Source: Oligoflexia bacterium (GTDB lineage: Bacteria; Bdellovibrionota; Bdellovibrionia; JABDDW01). Taken from it: a DNA stretch of 64,000 nt. Numbering within the stretch: position 1 is the first letter of the stretch; each line of letters opens with the position of its first letter. A program made the position numbers and the translations under genes. The DNA lies in assembly GCA_016715815.1 (NCBI GenBank), contig JADJXN010000004.1, positions 116,684-180,683 of the forward strand, in the 5' to 3' direction. The notes under the pieces were generated by a model that ran no database searches, was not told the DNA's origin, and saw only the letters and a list, made by a program, of their open reading frames with translations. Positions 1 to 9,396 of this stretch are shown here, piece by piece.

Positions 1-1547
1 TCGCGCACAAGCCCATGAATGTAAACATCTTTAAATGGAATTTGCTTTTTAAAATGAAGGCCTGCCATAACCATTCTTGCAACCCAGAAGAAAATAATAT
101 CAAAACCGGTAACAAGAACATTTGTGGGGTAATATTTTTTTAAAGCTTCGGTTTCTGCGGGCCAACCCAAAGTATTCATAGGCCAAAGCCAGGAACTAAA
201 CCAGGTGTCTAAAACATCATTGTCTTGAGAAATGTTTTTAGAGCCACAATTTTCACATTTTTTGGCATCTTCCATACTCACTGTGATGTGTTTGCAATCT
301 GCACAATGCCAGGCAGGAATGCGGTGGCCCCACCAAAGTTGGCGGCTAATACACCAATCTTTAATATTATAAAGCCAATCAAGATAAGTTTTTTTCCAAT
401 TCTCTGGATAAAATTTAATGTTCCCATCTTCAACAACTTTAATGGCTTTATCAGCAAGTGGCTTTATTTTTACAAACCACTGATCGCTAAGCATGGGTTC
501 AATAACGGCTTCACAGCGGTCACATTTGCCAACAGACATGGGGTGTGGCTCTTCTTTTATAAGAAGGCCCATCTCAGTTAAATCTTCTAAAACTTTTTTA
601 CGAGCTGCGATTGAAGTTAAGCCCTTGTAGGCTCCACCATTTTCATTAACAATGGCCTTATTATCGAAAATAGAAATCATTTCTAAATTGTGGCGTTTGG
701 CAGTTTCATAATCGTTAAAATCATGGGCGGGAGTTATTTTAACAACGCCGCTTCCAAAATCTTTATCTACACTTTCATCGGCAATAACGGAGATTTCACG
801 ATTTGTAAGGGGTAATTTAATTTTTTTACCAACTAATTTTTTATAGCGTTCATCTTCAGGATGAACTGCTACGGCAGTATCGCCAAGCATGGTTTCAGGG
901 CGTGTTGTGGCTACTGTAAGACCCCCATATTTTATATGCCACAGTGTTCCCTTTTGATCTTGGTGTTTTACTTCTAAATCTGAAACTGCCGTGTTACAAC
1001 GTGGGCACCAGTTAACAAGGCGGTTGCCACGGTAAATAAGACTTTCTTTATATAAATCTACAAATACTTTTTTAACAGCTAAAGACATGTCTTCATCTAA
1101 AGTAAATTTAGCCCTATCCCAATCAACACTTACGCCTAATTTTTGTTGTTGTTTAAAAATCATCCCGCCGGATTGGGCTTTCCATTGCCAAACTTTTTCT
1201 AAAAACTTCTCTCGCCCCAGCTCTTCACGCTTAATACCTTGGCTGGCTAATTGTTTTTCAACAACAATTTGGGTGGAGATACCAGCGTGATCCATACCTG
1301 GTTGCCAAAGGCAGTTAAAGCCTTTCATGCGCTTATAACGTACTAGTGTGTCTTGTAGAGTGCAGTTAAGGGCATGGCCCATGTGTAAAACACCTGTTAC
1401 GTTGGGCGGGGGCATCATGACAGTGTATGTGGGTTTTTTTGATGAGTCGTCGGCTTTAAAATAATTTTTAGAGAGCCAAAACTGATACCATTTGCCCTCA
1501 ACGGACTGGTGTTCATAGGCTTTAGGCAAATCTTGAGCTTTTGTCAT
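1..1547 (-). CDS. valS: valyl-tRNA synthetase (C-terminal part beyond window)
   Basis: Class I aminoacyl-tRNA synthetase that charges tRNA-Val in the cytoplasm. Reading the reverse strand from the ATG at 1545-1547 gives MTKAQDLPKAYEHQSVEGKW, then the class I signature PPPNVTGVLHMGHA (the HIGH box) near residue 45, the ATTRPETMLGDTAV editing-domain motif, ITPAHDFNDYE, a CxxC pair (WHCADCKH) and the DIIFFWVARMVMAG stretch. The reading frame is open to base 1, where it stops at about residue 515, just before the expected KMSKS loop. About 40% of the protein therefore lies outside the window. No premature stop was seen. Confidence 0.95.
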   Translation of the reverse strand, partial: MTKAQDLPKAYEHQSVEGKWYQFWLSKNYFKADDSSKKPTYTVMMPPPNVTGVLHMGHALNCTLQDTLVRYKRMKGFNCLWQPGMDHAGISTQIVVEKQLASQGIKREELGREKFLEKVWQWKAQSGGMIFKQQQKLGVSVDWDRAKFTLDEDMSLAVKKVFVDLYKESLIYRGNRLVNWCPRCNTAVSDLEVKHQDQKGTLWHIKYGGLTVATTRPETMLGDTAVAVHPEDERYKKLVGKKIKLPLTNREISVIADESVDKDFGSGVVKITPAHDFNDYETAKRHNLEMISIFDNKAIVNENGGAYKGLTSIAARKKVLEDLTEMGLLIKEEPHPMSVGKCDRCEAVIEPMLSDQWFVKIKPLADKAIKVVEDGNIKFYPENWKKTYLDWLYNIKDWCISRQLWWGHRIPAWHCADCKHITVSMEDAKKCENCGSKNISQDNDVLDTWFSSWLWPMNTLGWPAETEALKKYYPTNVLVTGFDIIFFWVARMVMAGLHFKKQIPFKDVYIHGLVR

Positions 1548-1563
1548 AGCTCTTTAGTATTTG

Positions 1564-1824
1564 CTAGTTTTTTACGTTTTGGGCAAGTTTTTTCTCAGAT
1601 TTTAAAAAAAGCTTTTCAATTTGGTCTAACTCTACTTCTTGAGTCTGCGCTTGATCAATGCTCCAGCGTCCAGAATTGATAAGGTTTACCTCTTCAGCCA
1701 TTCTCACATCTCTAATTAAAGAAATAATTGAACTCTGCTCACCTTGATTGGGGACCCCTGCAATAGCTCCCACAAAACCTAAGATGAAAAGCCCTAATAA
1801 AATGAATTTGTACAAACGTTCCAT
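1564..1824 (-). CDS. small single-pass membrane protein, unknown function
   Basis: An 86-residue protein beginning MERLYKFILLGLFILGFVGA, with one strongly hydrophobic segment (about residues 5-23) followed by a charged, Glu/Lys-rich tail. A longer frame runs up to 1962, but GGAGGA sits about 7 nt before the ATG at 1824, so I take that as the start. It lies 16 bp downstream of the valS start on the same strand and could be cotranscribed ahead of valS. I do not recognise a family. The N-terminal segment could also be an uncleaved signal anchor. Confidence 0.55.
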   Translation of the reverse strand: MERLYKFILLGLFILGFVGAIAGVPNQGEQSSIISLIRDVRMAEEVNLINSGRWSIDQAQTQEVELDQIEKLFLKSEKKLAQNVKN

Positions 1825-2076
1825 CTTGCTTTTCCTCCATATAACACCCGCAATAATGGCAAGTTGGGTGCCATGGGTGTGTGGCATTTTGGTGTAGATA
1901 GCTGATATGACAAGTAAAATGGAGCATGTAAGGGTGCCCAAAAGTGTTACTTTTTTCGACACTCAGTGCGTTTTATACGCGCTCAAATATGAAAAAAACA
2001 TCTTAATTGCGCATAAGAATGTTAAGAACTCTTGGTTTTTATTTTGCATATAAACCCCTTAACAGGCGGAGGGATA

Positions 2077-4698
2077 ATGCCAATAACAAACAAGGTTCTA
2101 TTTGGAATCTGCTTAATTTTGTTTTCCTTTAAAGCTTATTCACAAGAAAGTGTCGTTAGATATCAATTCAGTAACGGGGCCAACCTGACATTTTATTTAG
2201 ACCGTAAAGAAGTTGTTTATTCAGAAATGCGAGGGGACCAGAAAGTTATAAGCACTGTTTTGTCAGGAAAAAAAATAAATCGAGCCATTGAAAATATAAT
2301 TCATGGCAACAAAGATACAGTGGAAGAGGAAAACATGAAGCCCTCTTTTATTGGCCCAAAAAGTAAAAATGATATCTATTTTGCTATGGTAACAAACGTT
2401 CCAGGTAAAAAAATGGATGTTACCGTATTTGAAGCAGAAAATGAATTATATGCAGTTAATAGAGAAGGGGAAATATTCTCGCTTAAGATTAAGCTTAACG
2501 ACCCTCAATTTAAATTTGAAAAAAATGAGGCAAAATACGTTGATAATAGTTCTGAAGTAGTGGCTCATAAATGGCTCTTTACGGGGGTTACTGGAGCGCC
2601 TAGTTTAGGGGCATTAACTATTTATACAGAAAATAGCAAAGAGTTTTTTGTTTTACTTATTGGTAGTAATGGCAAATCAATAAAGCTTTCCGGAATTACA
2701 AAAGAGCACAGACTGAGTTTTGAAGAAAGATATAGCAAAGTTTTTGTTGAGCTGGGTGGGAACCAAGTTGAGGATTATGATGTTAGAGAATTATTAGATA
2801 ATAGAATTGTAGAGGGAAAACTCCCTGTCCCAAGCAGTAGAAGGAATTCAGATTTTGTGTCTGGGTTTATAAATGAGATTGTATCAGGTCTTGGCGAGGC
2901 CATTTCTGCTGGGGCAACTGATTCTGAAACAGCTAACCCTAATGATTATGTAAGTAAAAACTATTTAAGATACGAAAAAGCCCATATTCAAAACAAAGAA
3001 CACTTAGTCTTGCCTAATGAATCCTTTGATGCAGAAGAATTTAATGACTTAAGAAGAAAGCTTGTTAATGGAAGCGCTATTATTGTTGGCGAAGAGGGCG
3101 CGGGCAAATTTGAATTTTTAACCCGTTTTGTAAAAAATGTTTTAGATGGAAAATACCCAGAATTTGGTAAAAATGTTCATTTTTATGACTTACCCGTTCA
3201 CGTTCTTGCGGCCTCAGACGGTAGAGTGGGCAAGACTGAAGAGAAGGTGAAGCAAATAATAGAGTATGCGCGTTTAAACCCGGATGTAATTTTTGTAATA
3301 GGCAACATCCATTTAGCAAAGGGTGCTGGAACACATTCAGGAAGTGATATTGATATTATTCAAATGCTGGCCCCATCTCTTGCTGAGGGGTCGGTTAAAA
3401 TTATAGCAACCACTACTGAGGACTATTACAAAAAATATTTTGCAGGCGATGACACCTTTAACCGTGGTGTTGGTAAAGTTGTAAAAAAAGATGCCCCTGA
3501 GGATAAAATACCTGAAGCATTAGATGTTTGGGCAAAGGCTCATAAGTATGAGCCTCTATCCAAGGAGGCAAAAAATCTTATAATCACAATATCTAAAAAA
3601 TTTGATTCCTCCACGGCCTACTTATTGAGAGCTGTAAGTTTACAGGCAGATATTTTAGCTGAGCTTAAAATTTCAGCAATTAAGGCTAAAGATTTAAATT
3701 CAGCACTAATTAAAAAAGTGGCTGCTAGAAAATACAACATAGATGAAAGATATTTTGACCAAAAAGAACGACAAGAAATTTTAAAACAAGTAGTTGCGGG
3801 TTTAGATGAGAGAATTGCTGGGCAAAAAGAACTTAAAGAGGCACTCATAAATGATGCCCAGGGCTTATTAACATCAAGTAGCTCAGGTAAAAAACCACTT
3901 GGCAGAAGACTATTTTTTGGTGACCGCGGTATTGGAAAAACTTTTATCCCAGAAGTGTATGCAGAGCTTATGGGGTTGCCATTTGAAAGAATAAAGCTTG
4001 ATGAAAATACAGATGCTGAAATGATAAAAACAAGAATTGCCCAAGCCATTAGAAAAAATGGAATGACTGTATTTTTAATTGATGAAGTGGAAAAAACAAG
4101 AAAAGGTGTACAAAACGAGCTTTTAGATGTTTTAGATTCCCCAGTTTTATTAGCAGAAGAAGCTCTTGATGCCCATCTATCTTCAAAGAGAACACCTAAG
4201 TATGTTAAGTATAACATCGGAAATGCCACTTTCTTTTTGGCAACTAATGCTGGAGCACAAACCATTAATCCAAATGATAGCTTTGAACAAGTGGAAGAAA
4301 AATTAATGGCAGATAACTTGTCACGTTATGTAATTGATAGAGTTGCAGATCTTCATCACTTCCAAGGGCCCCAGACAGAGGAAGAGTTTTTAGCAGTAAT
4401 AAAAATTAAAATTAAGGAATATGTAAAAATTAAAGAAAAAGAGAAGAATACAAAAATTTATATTACAAACCAGGATCAAATTTTAAATGAACTTACTAAA
4501 TCTTACTTTAGGCCAGGTGCAAGTTATCGAGGCGCCATAGATGATATTGAAAAAGCTTTTCAGGTAGCATTAGCAAAAGTTGAAATGAAACATGCTCTAA
4601 ACCAAAAGTGTAGCCTTACACTTACCAAAATAGCTTCTTTTAGAAATCAAAGACCAAATAACATAAAAAAGCGTGGCATGGGTTTTACTTCAGACTAA
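2077..4698 (+). CDS. exported ClpB/ClpA-like double AAA+ ATPase
   Basis: An 873-residue protein. The ATG at 2077 is preceded by GGCGGAGGG and opens a typical Sec signal peptide (MPITNKVLFGICLILFSFKA, cleavage probably near AYSQ). Residues about 25-280 form a domain I do not recognise. Residues about 310-560 resemble the Clp/Hsp100 D1 module: a Walker A variant GEEGAGKF at about 338, but the Walker B acidic pair is replaced (VIFVIGNIH, about 404-412). Residues about 580-860 resemble D2, with intact GDRGIGKT (about 615), FLIDE (669-670), sensor-1 FLATNAG and a GASYR segment near sensor 2. D1 is therefore probably unable to hydrolyse ATP, while D2 looks active. A signal peptide on a Clp-type unfoldase is odd, because the periplasm lacks ATP; see findings. 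Confidence 0.8.
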   Translation: MPITNKVLFGICLILFSFKAYSQESVVRYQFSNGANLTFYLDRKEVVYSEMRGDQKVISTVLSGKKINRAIENIIHGNKDTVEEENMKPSFIGPKSKNDIYFAMVTNVPGKKMDVTVFEAENELYAVNREGEIFSLKIKLNDPQFKFEKNEAKYVDNSSEVVAHKWLFTGVTGAPSLGALTIYTENSKEFFVLLIGSNGKSIKLSGITKEHRLSFEERYSKVFVELGGNQVEDYDVRELLDNRIVEGKLPVPSSRRNSDFVSGFINEIVSGLGEAISAGATDSETANPNDYVSKNYLRYEKAHIQNKEHLVLPNESFDAEEFNDLRRKLVNGSAIIVGEEGAGKFEFLTRFVKNVLDGKYPEFGKNVHFYDLPVHVLAASDGRVGKTEEKVKQIIEYARLNPDVIFVIGNIHLAKGAGTHSGSDIDIIQMLAPSLAEGSVKIIATTTEDYYKKYFAGDDTFNRGVGKVVKKDAPEDKIPEALDVWAKAHKYEPLSKEAKNLIITISKKFDSSTAYLLRAVSLQADILAELKISAIKAKDLNSALIKKVAARKYNIDERYFDQKERQEILKQVVAGLDERIAGQKELKEALINDAQGLLTSSSSGKKPLGRRLFFGDRGIGKTFIPEVYAELMGLPFERIKLDENTDAEMIKTRIAQAIRKNGMTVFLIDEVEKTRKGVQNELLDVLDSPVLLAEEALDAHLSSKRTPKYVKYNIGNATFFLATNAGAQTINPNDSFEQVEEKLMADNLSRYVIDRVADLHHFQGPQTEEEFLAVIKIKIKEYVKIKEKEKNTKIYITNQDQILNELTKSYFRPGASYRGAIDDIEKAFQVALAKVEMKHALNQKCSLTLTKIASFRNQRPNNIKKRGMGFTSD

Positions 4699-4738
4699 TC
4701 ACTTAAGTCTAGTTCTGATGCATTAAGCCTTCAACTAC

Positions 4739-4768
4739 TTGACGCGAAATTTAAAAAAAATTTAAAAT
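4739..4768 (+). promoter_or_regulatory. probable sigma70 promoter of the cold-shock gene
   Basis: TTGACG at 4739-4744 and TAAAAT at 4763-4768, separated by 18 bp, stand about 40 bp before the cold-shock ATG. A very AT-rich spacer is consistent with a strong promoter. The 5' leader would be about 35 nt and carries GGGAGAG as ribosome-binding site. Confidence 0.5.
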
Positions 4769-4810
4769 AAAGCTGAAGACCCGAACACCAACACTTAGGG
4801 AGAGACAACA

Positions 4811-5005
4811 ATGAAAACGGGGAAAGTGAAGTGGTATAACCCAAAGAAACACTTTGGTTTTATCACAGGCGATGATGGCGAAGATATTTTCTTACACTCT
4901 TCAGATTTACCAAATGGCGAAGAGGTAAAAGAGGGGGATCGCGTTGAATATGAAGTTGGCGATGCACCAAAAGGGAAAAAAGCCATTAACGTAAAAAAAG
5001 TTTAG
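4811..5005 (+). CDS. cold-shock domain protein (CspA family)
   Basis: A 64-residue OB-fold nucleic-acid-binding protein of the CspA family, which binds single-stranded RNA/DNA and prevents mRNA structure. It begins MKTGKVKWYNPKKHFGFI. RNP1 (HFGFI) and RNP2 (DIFLHSS) are both recognisable, and the length is normal for the family. It has its own promoter and ribosome-binding site (GGGAGAGACAACA-ATG). Its stop codon overlaps the stop of the convergent acyl-CoA dehydrogenase gene by 4 bp. Whether it is cold-induced cannot be told from sequence. Confidence 0.93.
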   Translation: MKTGKVKWYNPKKHFGFITGDDGEDIFLHSSDLPNGEEVKEGDRVEYEVGDAPKGKKAINVKKV

Positions 5006-6177
5006 TTAACACGGTAAGCAGCAATTCCGGTTATATATTCACCTAAAATGAGGCGATGAATGTCTTCAGTGCCCTCATAGGTGTTTACACTTTCTAAATT
5101 TCTCATGTGACGGCCGCACTGATATTCATCAGTTATTCCATTTGCACCTAAAATATCACGTGTCATGCGAGTCATTTTTAATGCTTCAGAAACGTTATTC
5201 ATTTTTGCCATACTCACATGGTAAGGCTTTGCCTTTCCTTGATCTTTTAGTCTTCCAAGCTGGAGTGCTAAGAGTTGTGCTTTTGTGATTTCTGTCATCA
5301 TGTTGGCAAGCTTTGCTTGAACAAGTTGGTAACTGGCAATGGGTTTATCAAATTGAATGCGAGATTTGGCGTATTCTTTTGCCTCATCAAAAACGGCCAT
5401 CATGGAGCCAATTGCACCCCAAGCAATTCCAAAGCGGGCATTGTTAAGGCAACCAAATGGACCTTTTAAACCCTCAACATTTGGCAAAAGATTTTTTACT
5501 GGAATTTTACAATCCTGAAAGTGAAGCTCACTGGTAACACTTGCGCGTAAAGAAAATTTCCCATGAGTGTCTGTGGTGGTATACCCGGGGGTGCCTTTAT
5601 CTACAATAAAGCCACGAATGACATTATCTTCAGTTTTTGCCCAAACTATGGCTACATCGGCAATGCCGCCACTTGTGATCCACATTTTATTTCCGTTTAA
5701 AATATACTCATTGCCAACTTTTTTAGCCCGAGTAATCATGCCGCCGGGGTTTGAACCAAAATCTGGCTCTGTTAAACCAAAGCAACCAATTATTTTTCCC
5801 TGTGCCATGCCGGGAAGGTATTTTTCTTTTTGCTCCTCGCTGCCATACATATAAATAGCACCCATGGAAAGAGCACCTTGCACACTAACAAAACTTCTTA
5901 AAGAAGAATCTCCTCTTTCAAGCTCCTGCATAATAAGCCCGTAAGAGGTGTAGCTAAGGCCAGCGCAACCATAGCCCTTAATAGTGGCGCCCAGCATGCC
6001 TAGCTCTGCAAATTTAGGAATAAGTTGTTTAGGAAATGTGCCCTCACGGTCATGCTTTTCAATAATAGGGATGACTTCTTTTGAAATAAAATCTCGAATG
6101 GTGTCTCGGATCATTTTTTCATCTTCAGATAAAAGCGAATCCATTTGATAAAAATCACAACCTGAAAAAGGTTTCAT
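5002..6177 (-). CDS. gcdH: acyl-CoA dehydrogenase, glutaryl-CoA dehydrogenase type
   Basis: A 391-residue FAD enzyme of the acyl-CoA dehydrogenase superfamily. The best match from memory is glutaryl-CoA dehydrogenase, which oxidises and decarboxylates glutaryl-CoA to crotonyl-CoA in lysine/tryptophan breakdown. Visible motifs are GCFGLTEPDFGSNPGGM (flavin/substrate contact), NKMWITSGG, and NTYEGTEDIHRLILG, in which Glu at about 368 is the catalytic base position of this subfamily. The start ATG is preceded by AAAGGAGCC. It stands alone on the reverse strand, with a 4-bp tail overlap with the cold-shock gene. Substrate specificity beyond the superfamily is inference. Confidence 0.85.
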   Translation of the reverse strand: MKPFSGCDFYQMDSLLSEDEKMIRDTIRDFISKEVIPIIEKHDREGTFPKQLIPKFAELGMLGATIKGYGCAGLSYTSYGLIMQELERGDSSLRSFVSVQGALSMGAIYMYGSEEQKEKYLPGMAQGKIIGCFGLTEPDFGSNPGGMITRAKKVGNEYILNGNKMWITSGGIADVAIVWAKTEDNVIRGFIVDKGTPGYTTTDTHGKFSLRASVTSELHFQDCKIPVKNLLPNVEGLKGPFGCLNNARFGIAWGAIGSMMAVFDEAKEYAKSRIQFDKPIASYQLVQAKLANMMTEITKAQLLALQLGRLKDQGKAKPYHVSMAKMNNVSEALKMTRMTRDILGANGITDEYQCGRHMRNLESVNTYEGTEDIHRLILGEYITGIAAYRVN

Positions 6178-6235
6178 AAAATAAGGCTCCTTTGAACGTT
6201 AGCCTTATTTTATGGCATAAGAATATTTAGGTTGT

Positions 6236-7843
6236 CTACTGGCAAGAAGCGGGTAGACCAAGAATTTCAGTATCTATATAGCTTAAAAGGCTGGGCATAT
6301 CTAAAGCATTGCCGTTTTTAACAAAACTCTCTTGATTAGACATTTTTTTACCACCCATTTTAAGTATTTTTTCATTCAAAATATTTGAGGGCTCAACACC
6401 TGATTTTTCTTTTACATAACTAATAACTGTTGCAGCAGCAGCTGCCACAAGAGGGCCTGACATAGAAGTGCCTGCCATATAGACATAAGGTTGCTCAGAA
6501 AAAATGCCAAGTGAGAGTAAACCAGTACTTGATGCGTTTGAGTCGCACCCTGGGGCTGTGATTTCAACATAATGTGTGCTGTAATTTGAAAACCCGCATT
6601 TTTCACCAAAGACTCCATTAACGGAATCTGCGGCGCCTACGGCCATCATGCCATTCAACTCAGCGCCATATATTGCGGGGAAAAATGGTTGAGAGCTTGT
6701 GATTTCTATTGAGTTATTACCAGCAGATGCAGCAATAAAAACCCCTTTATTAACTGCGTAAGTTAATGCATTAAGAGCTGTAGTACTTGAGCCAAGACGA
6801 CCAACACTTAAGTTAATTACTTTTGCACCATTATCAGCAGCATATCTAATGGCATTTTCCATTAATAAAAGAGGATCTGTGCCACCATAACCAGGCAAGA
6901 TGGGCCTTCCAAAAACATTTAAGTGCATAATTTTAACTCTAGCTGAGCCAAGCCCTACTACACCAACATTGTTATTCACATTGGCGGCAATTAATCCTGC
7001 TACATGTTCTCCGTGTGGCATGCCATATTCATCAACCACATTGCCAGAGCTTGTGGCAAAATTGTAACCATTAATATCATCAACAAAACCGTTGTTGTCG
7101 TCATCAACACCGGGTTTGCCATTTTTTTCGCTTAAATTTTCCCAGTTGCGCCCAACCATATCGGCATGAACTAAGTCATTGCCGGTATCAATAACGGCAA
7201 CAGTGATGACATCTTCAGTGTTAATAATTTTATTAAATATTTTATTATATAAGTACTCATAGCCAAGAGCTTTTAAATGAGAGAGACTATTGTAGTAAGT
7301 GTCATTGGGTGTTGTGGTGGTTGTAGAGAGAAGATCTAAACTTTTATTCAGAGAAGTGCTTAGAACACATTTAGAGGCTGAAGTTATTTTTTCTAATTCA
7401 CTAACACTCATTTCATTTGGCAAATGCCACACAACAGATTGCTCGCTCATGATCTCAGGGTTGGTTGATGAATTAAGCTGGGTAATTAAATCTCTTTGAG
7501 GAAGCTGAGCTGGATCTTTAAGTGCACATTGTCTATTTAGAGTAAGAATAATTTGTGTGTTTTTTTCTAAAACAATATTTGTGCTTAGGGTGTCAATCTT
7601 TGATGAATCAATAAAATCGTTTACATCAAATTTTTTTACTGTATGGAAAGAATTTGTGGTGATGGTTTCTTGATTTAATTTTGTCACCCTTGCAGCCAAG
7701 TTTTGCTTTGTAGGGCAAACCCCGCCAAAAGCACTGCCAGAGTTAGCTTTTATTGAATTAATTCCGGTTAAAGGTTGCTCGGAGCAGCCTGCAGTTAGCA
7801 TCAGAGTAAATCCAACTAAAATAAGCCCACATTTGTTTCCCAT
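6236..7843 (-). CDS. subtilisin-like serine protease, lipoprotein (S8 family)
   Basis: A 535-residue secreted protease. The N-terminus MGNKCGLILVGFTLMLTAGC ends in a lipobox with Cys20, so it is probably membrane-anchored. A propeptide-like region of about 170 residues follows. The S8 catalytic triad is complete: Asp219 in AVIDTGND, His280 in HGEHVAG and Ser460 in AGTSMSGP. The oxyanion Asn is near 376 in SAGNN. A DDDNNGFVDD stretch between Asp and His is Asp/Asn-rich and suggests calcium binding. It is monocistronic between gcdH and the divergent purD. Extracellular proteases of this class are common in predatory bacteria, but no role in predation is shown by the sequence. Confidence 0.9.
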   Translation of the reverse strand: MGNKCGLILVGFTLMLTAGCSEQPLTGINSIKANSGSAFGGVCPTKQNLAARVTKLNQETITTNSFHTVKKFDVNDFIDSSKIDTLSTNIVLEKNTQIILTLNRQCALKDPAQLPQRDLITQLNSSTNPEIMSEQSVVWHLPNEMSVSELEKITSASKCVLSTSLNKSLDLLSTTTTTPNDTYYNSLSHLKALGYEYLYNKIFNKIINTEDVITVAVIDTGNDLVHADMVGRNWENLSEKNGKPGVDDDNNGFVDDINGYNFATSSGNVVDEYGMPHGEHVAGLIAANVNNNVGVVGLGSARVKIMHLNVFGRPILPGYGGTDPLLLMENAIRYAADNGAKVINLSVGRLGSSTTALNALTYAVNKGVFIAASAGNNSIEITSSQPFFPAIYGAELNGMMAVGAADSVNGVFGEKCGFSNYSTHYVEITAPGCDSNASSTGLLSLGIFSEQPYVYMAGTSMSGPLVAAAAATVISYVKEKSGVEPSNILNEKILKMGGKKMSNQESFVKNGNALDMPSLLSYIDTEILGLPASCQ

Positions 7844-8001
7844 GTTGGACTTTTCGGCACATTAGCCAAAGGTTTAGGGCCAGTTTTATTCTTTATGTTT
7901 TTAATACTGCACAAGTTTTAAACAATATTTTTAAAATAGTCTGATCGCCGCAGCGTGTGACATGTTGACACTTTGGTGGTTGTAGTTAATTATGGCTGTC
8001 T

Positions 8002-9396
8002 ATGAATATACTTGTCCTTGGCGGTGGTGGCAGAGAGCACGCCATAATAAAAGCTCTTAAAACTTCCAAAAAAGTAAAAAATCTAAGTTGTGCACCTGGT
8101 AACCCAGGAATTGCAAGAGATGCGGCTTGCCACATTGCAGACCCAACTGATATGCGCACAGTTATTGATTTAGCAAAAAGAATAAAACCAGATTTAGTGA
8201 TTATTGGCCCTGAAGCCCCACTCGCATCTGGCGTGGCAGATGCGTTAAGAAGGTTTGAGTATAAAGTTGTTGGTCCTAACCAAAAAGAAGCCCAACTTGA
8301 ATCTAGCAAAATTTTTGCAAAAGAATTTATGCAAAAATATTCTATTCCTACAGCCAACTACAAAGTGGTGAACTCAAAAGATGAAATGGTTTTGGCACAA
8401 ACTAGTTTTTCTGGTCCATGGGTTGTGAAGGCTGATGGTTTGGCTGGTGGTAAGGGTGTAAGAATTTGTGAAAATGATAGTGAGTTTAAAAAAGCAGCCA
8501 CAGATTTTTTTGAAAAAAAGGTGCTTCAAGAAGCTTCTAATAAAGTTATTTTAGAAGAGTTTATTCAAGGCCAAGAGCTCAGTGTTTTGCTTTTAGTCAG
8601 CGGGGATAAGTATCAAATTTTGCCATTTGCTCAAGATTACAAGAAACTTCATGATGAGAATAAAGGCCCTAATACTGGTGGAATGGGTGCTTACGCACCG
8701 GTGAAATCTTGGGGAAAAATTTTAAAAAAAGTAGAAGAAAAAATAATTAAGCCAACAATGAAAGGCTTTAATGAAAGCCACTTTGATTACAGAGGCATTT
8801 TATATATAGGTCTTATGATTAAAGATGGTGAGCCCTATGTTTTAGAGTATAACGTGCGCTTTGGTGACCCTGAAGCACAAGTGATTATGCCGCTCTTACA
8901 GGGTGACTGGGTTGATGTATTTAAACAAATTGCAGATGGCAAAATGCCAAAACTAAATTGGAATAAAAATTCTGCAGTTTGCGTTGTTGTAGCAGCCCCT
9001 GGCTACCCAGATAACCCTCAAAAAGGCTTAAGAGTTTTTATTGATAAAGAGATTTTAAAACAAACAAACAAAGAAAAATATTTTCTCCATGCGGGGACAG
9101 CTAGCCACAATGGGTATATTACAAGTGGTGGTAGAGTTTTAAACTGCATTGGAATTGATAAAACTGTAACTCAAGCTAGAGCAAAAGCTTACGAGATAGT
9201 AAAAGGTGTCATTCTTAATGGCTTGCAAGTCAGAAATGATATTGCAAAAGAAGTTTCTAGCGAAAAAGTATCTAAGGTAAAAAAGTCAAAAGCCCCGGTT
9301 AAAGCTTTACCTAAGAAAGCTAAATCTAAGTTAAAAAAAAATAGCAAAATTGCAAAGCGCACATTTTCAAAAGCAGATTTAACCACGAGCAATTAA
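8002..9396 (+). CDS. purD: phosphoribosylamine--glycine ligase with Lys-rich tail
   Basis: GAR synthetase, an ATP-grasp enzyme of de novo purine synthesis that joins glycine to phosphoribosylamine. It begins MNILVLGGGGREHAIIKAL. GPNTGGMGAY, the EYNVRFGDPEAQ metal/ATP motif and GGRVLN are all present. The core ends at about residue 415. A further 45-50 residues are very rich in Lys, Ala and Ser (for example KVKKSKAPVKALPKKAKSK), which is unusual for PurD. An out-of-frame ATG at 7992 is ignored. It is the first gene of a tight operon: its TAA is followed directly by the ATG of the DUF1015 gene. Confidence 0.95.
   Translation: MNILVLGGGGREHAIIKALKTSKKVKNLSCAPGNPGIARDAACHIADPTDMRTVIDLAKRIKPDLVIIGPEAPLASGVADALRRFEYKVVGPNQKEAQLESSKIFAKEFMQKYSIPTANYKVVNSKDEMVLAQTSFSGPWVVKADGLAGGKGVRICENDSEFKKAATDFFEKKVLQEASNKVILEEFIQGQELSVLLLVSGDKYQILPFAQDYKKLHDENKGPNTGGMGAYAPVKSWGKILKKVEEKIIKPTMKGFNESHFDYRGILYIGLMIKDGEPYVLEYNVRFGDPEAQVIMPLLQGDWVDVFKQIADGKMPKLNWNKNSAVCVVVAAPGYPDNPQKGLRVFIDKEILKQTNKEKYFLHAGTASHNGYITSGGRVLNCIGIDKTVTQARAKAYEIVKGVILNGLQVRNDIAKEVSSEKVSKVKKSKAPVKALPKKAKSKLKKNSKIAKRTFSKADLTTSN

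Noticed and set aside
3618..4265. A 215-codon reverse-strand frame inside the AAA+ gene
   Set aside because: It is antisense to the conserved D2 ATPase module and is a composition shadow; the same holds for the long antisense frame in flgI (45303-45806).
7992..8001. Alternative ATG 10 bp before purD
   Set aside because: It is out of frame with the GAR-synthetase sequence.
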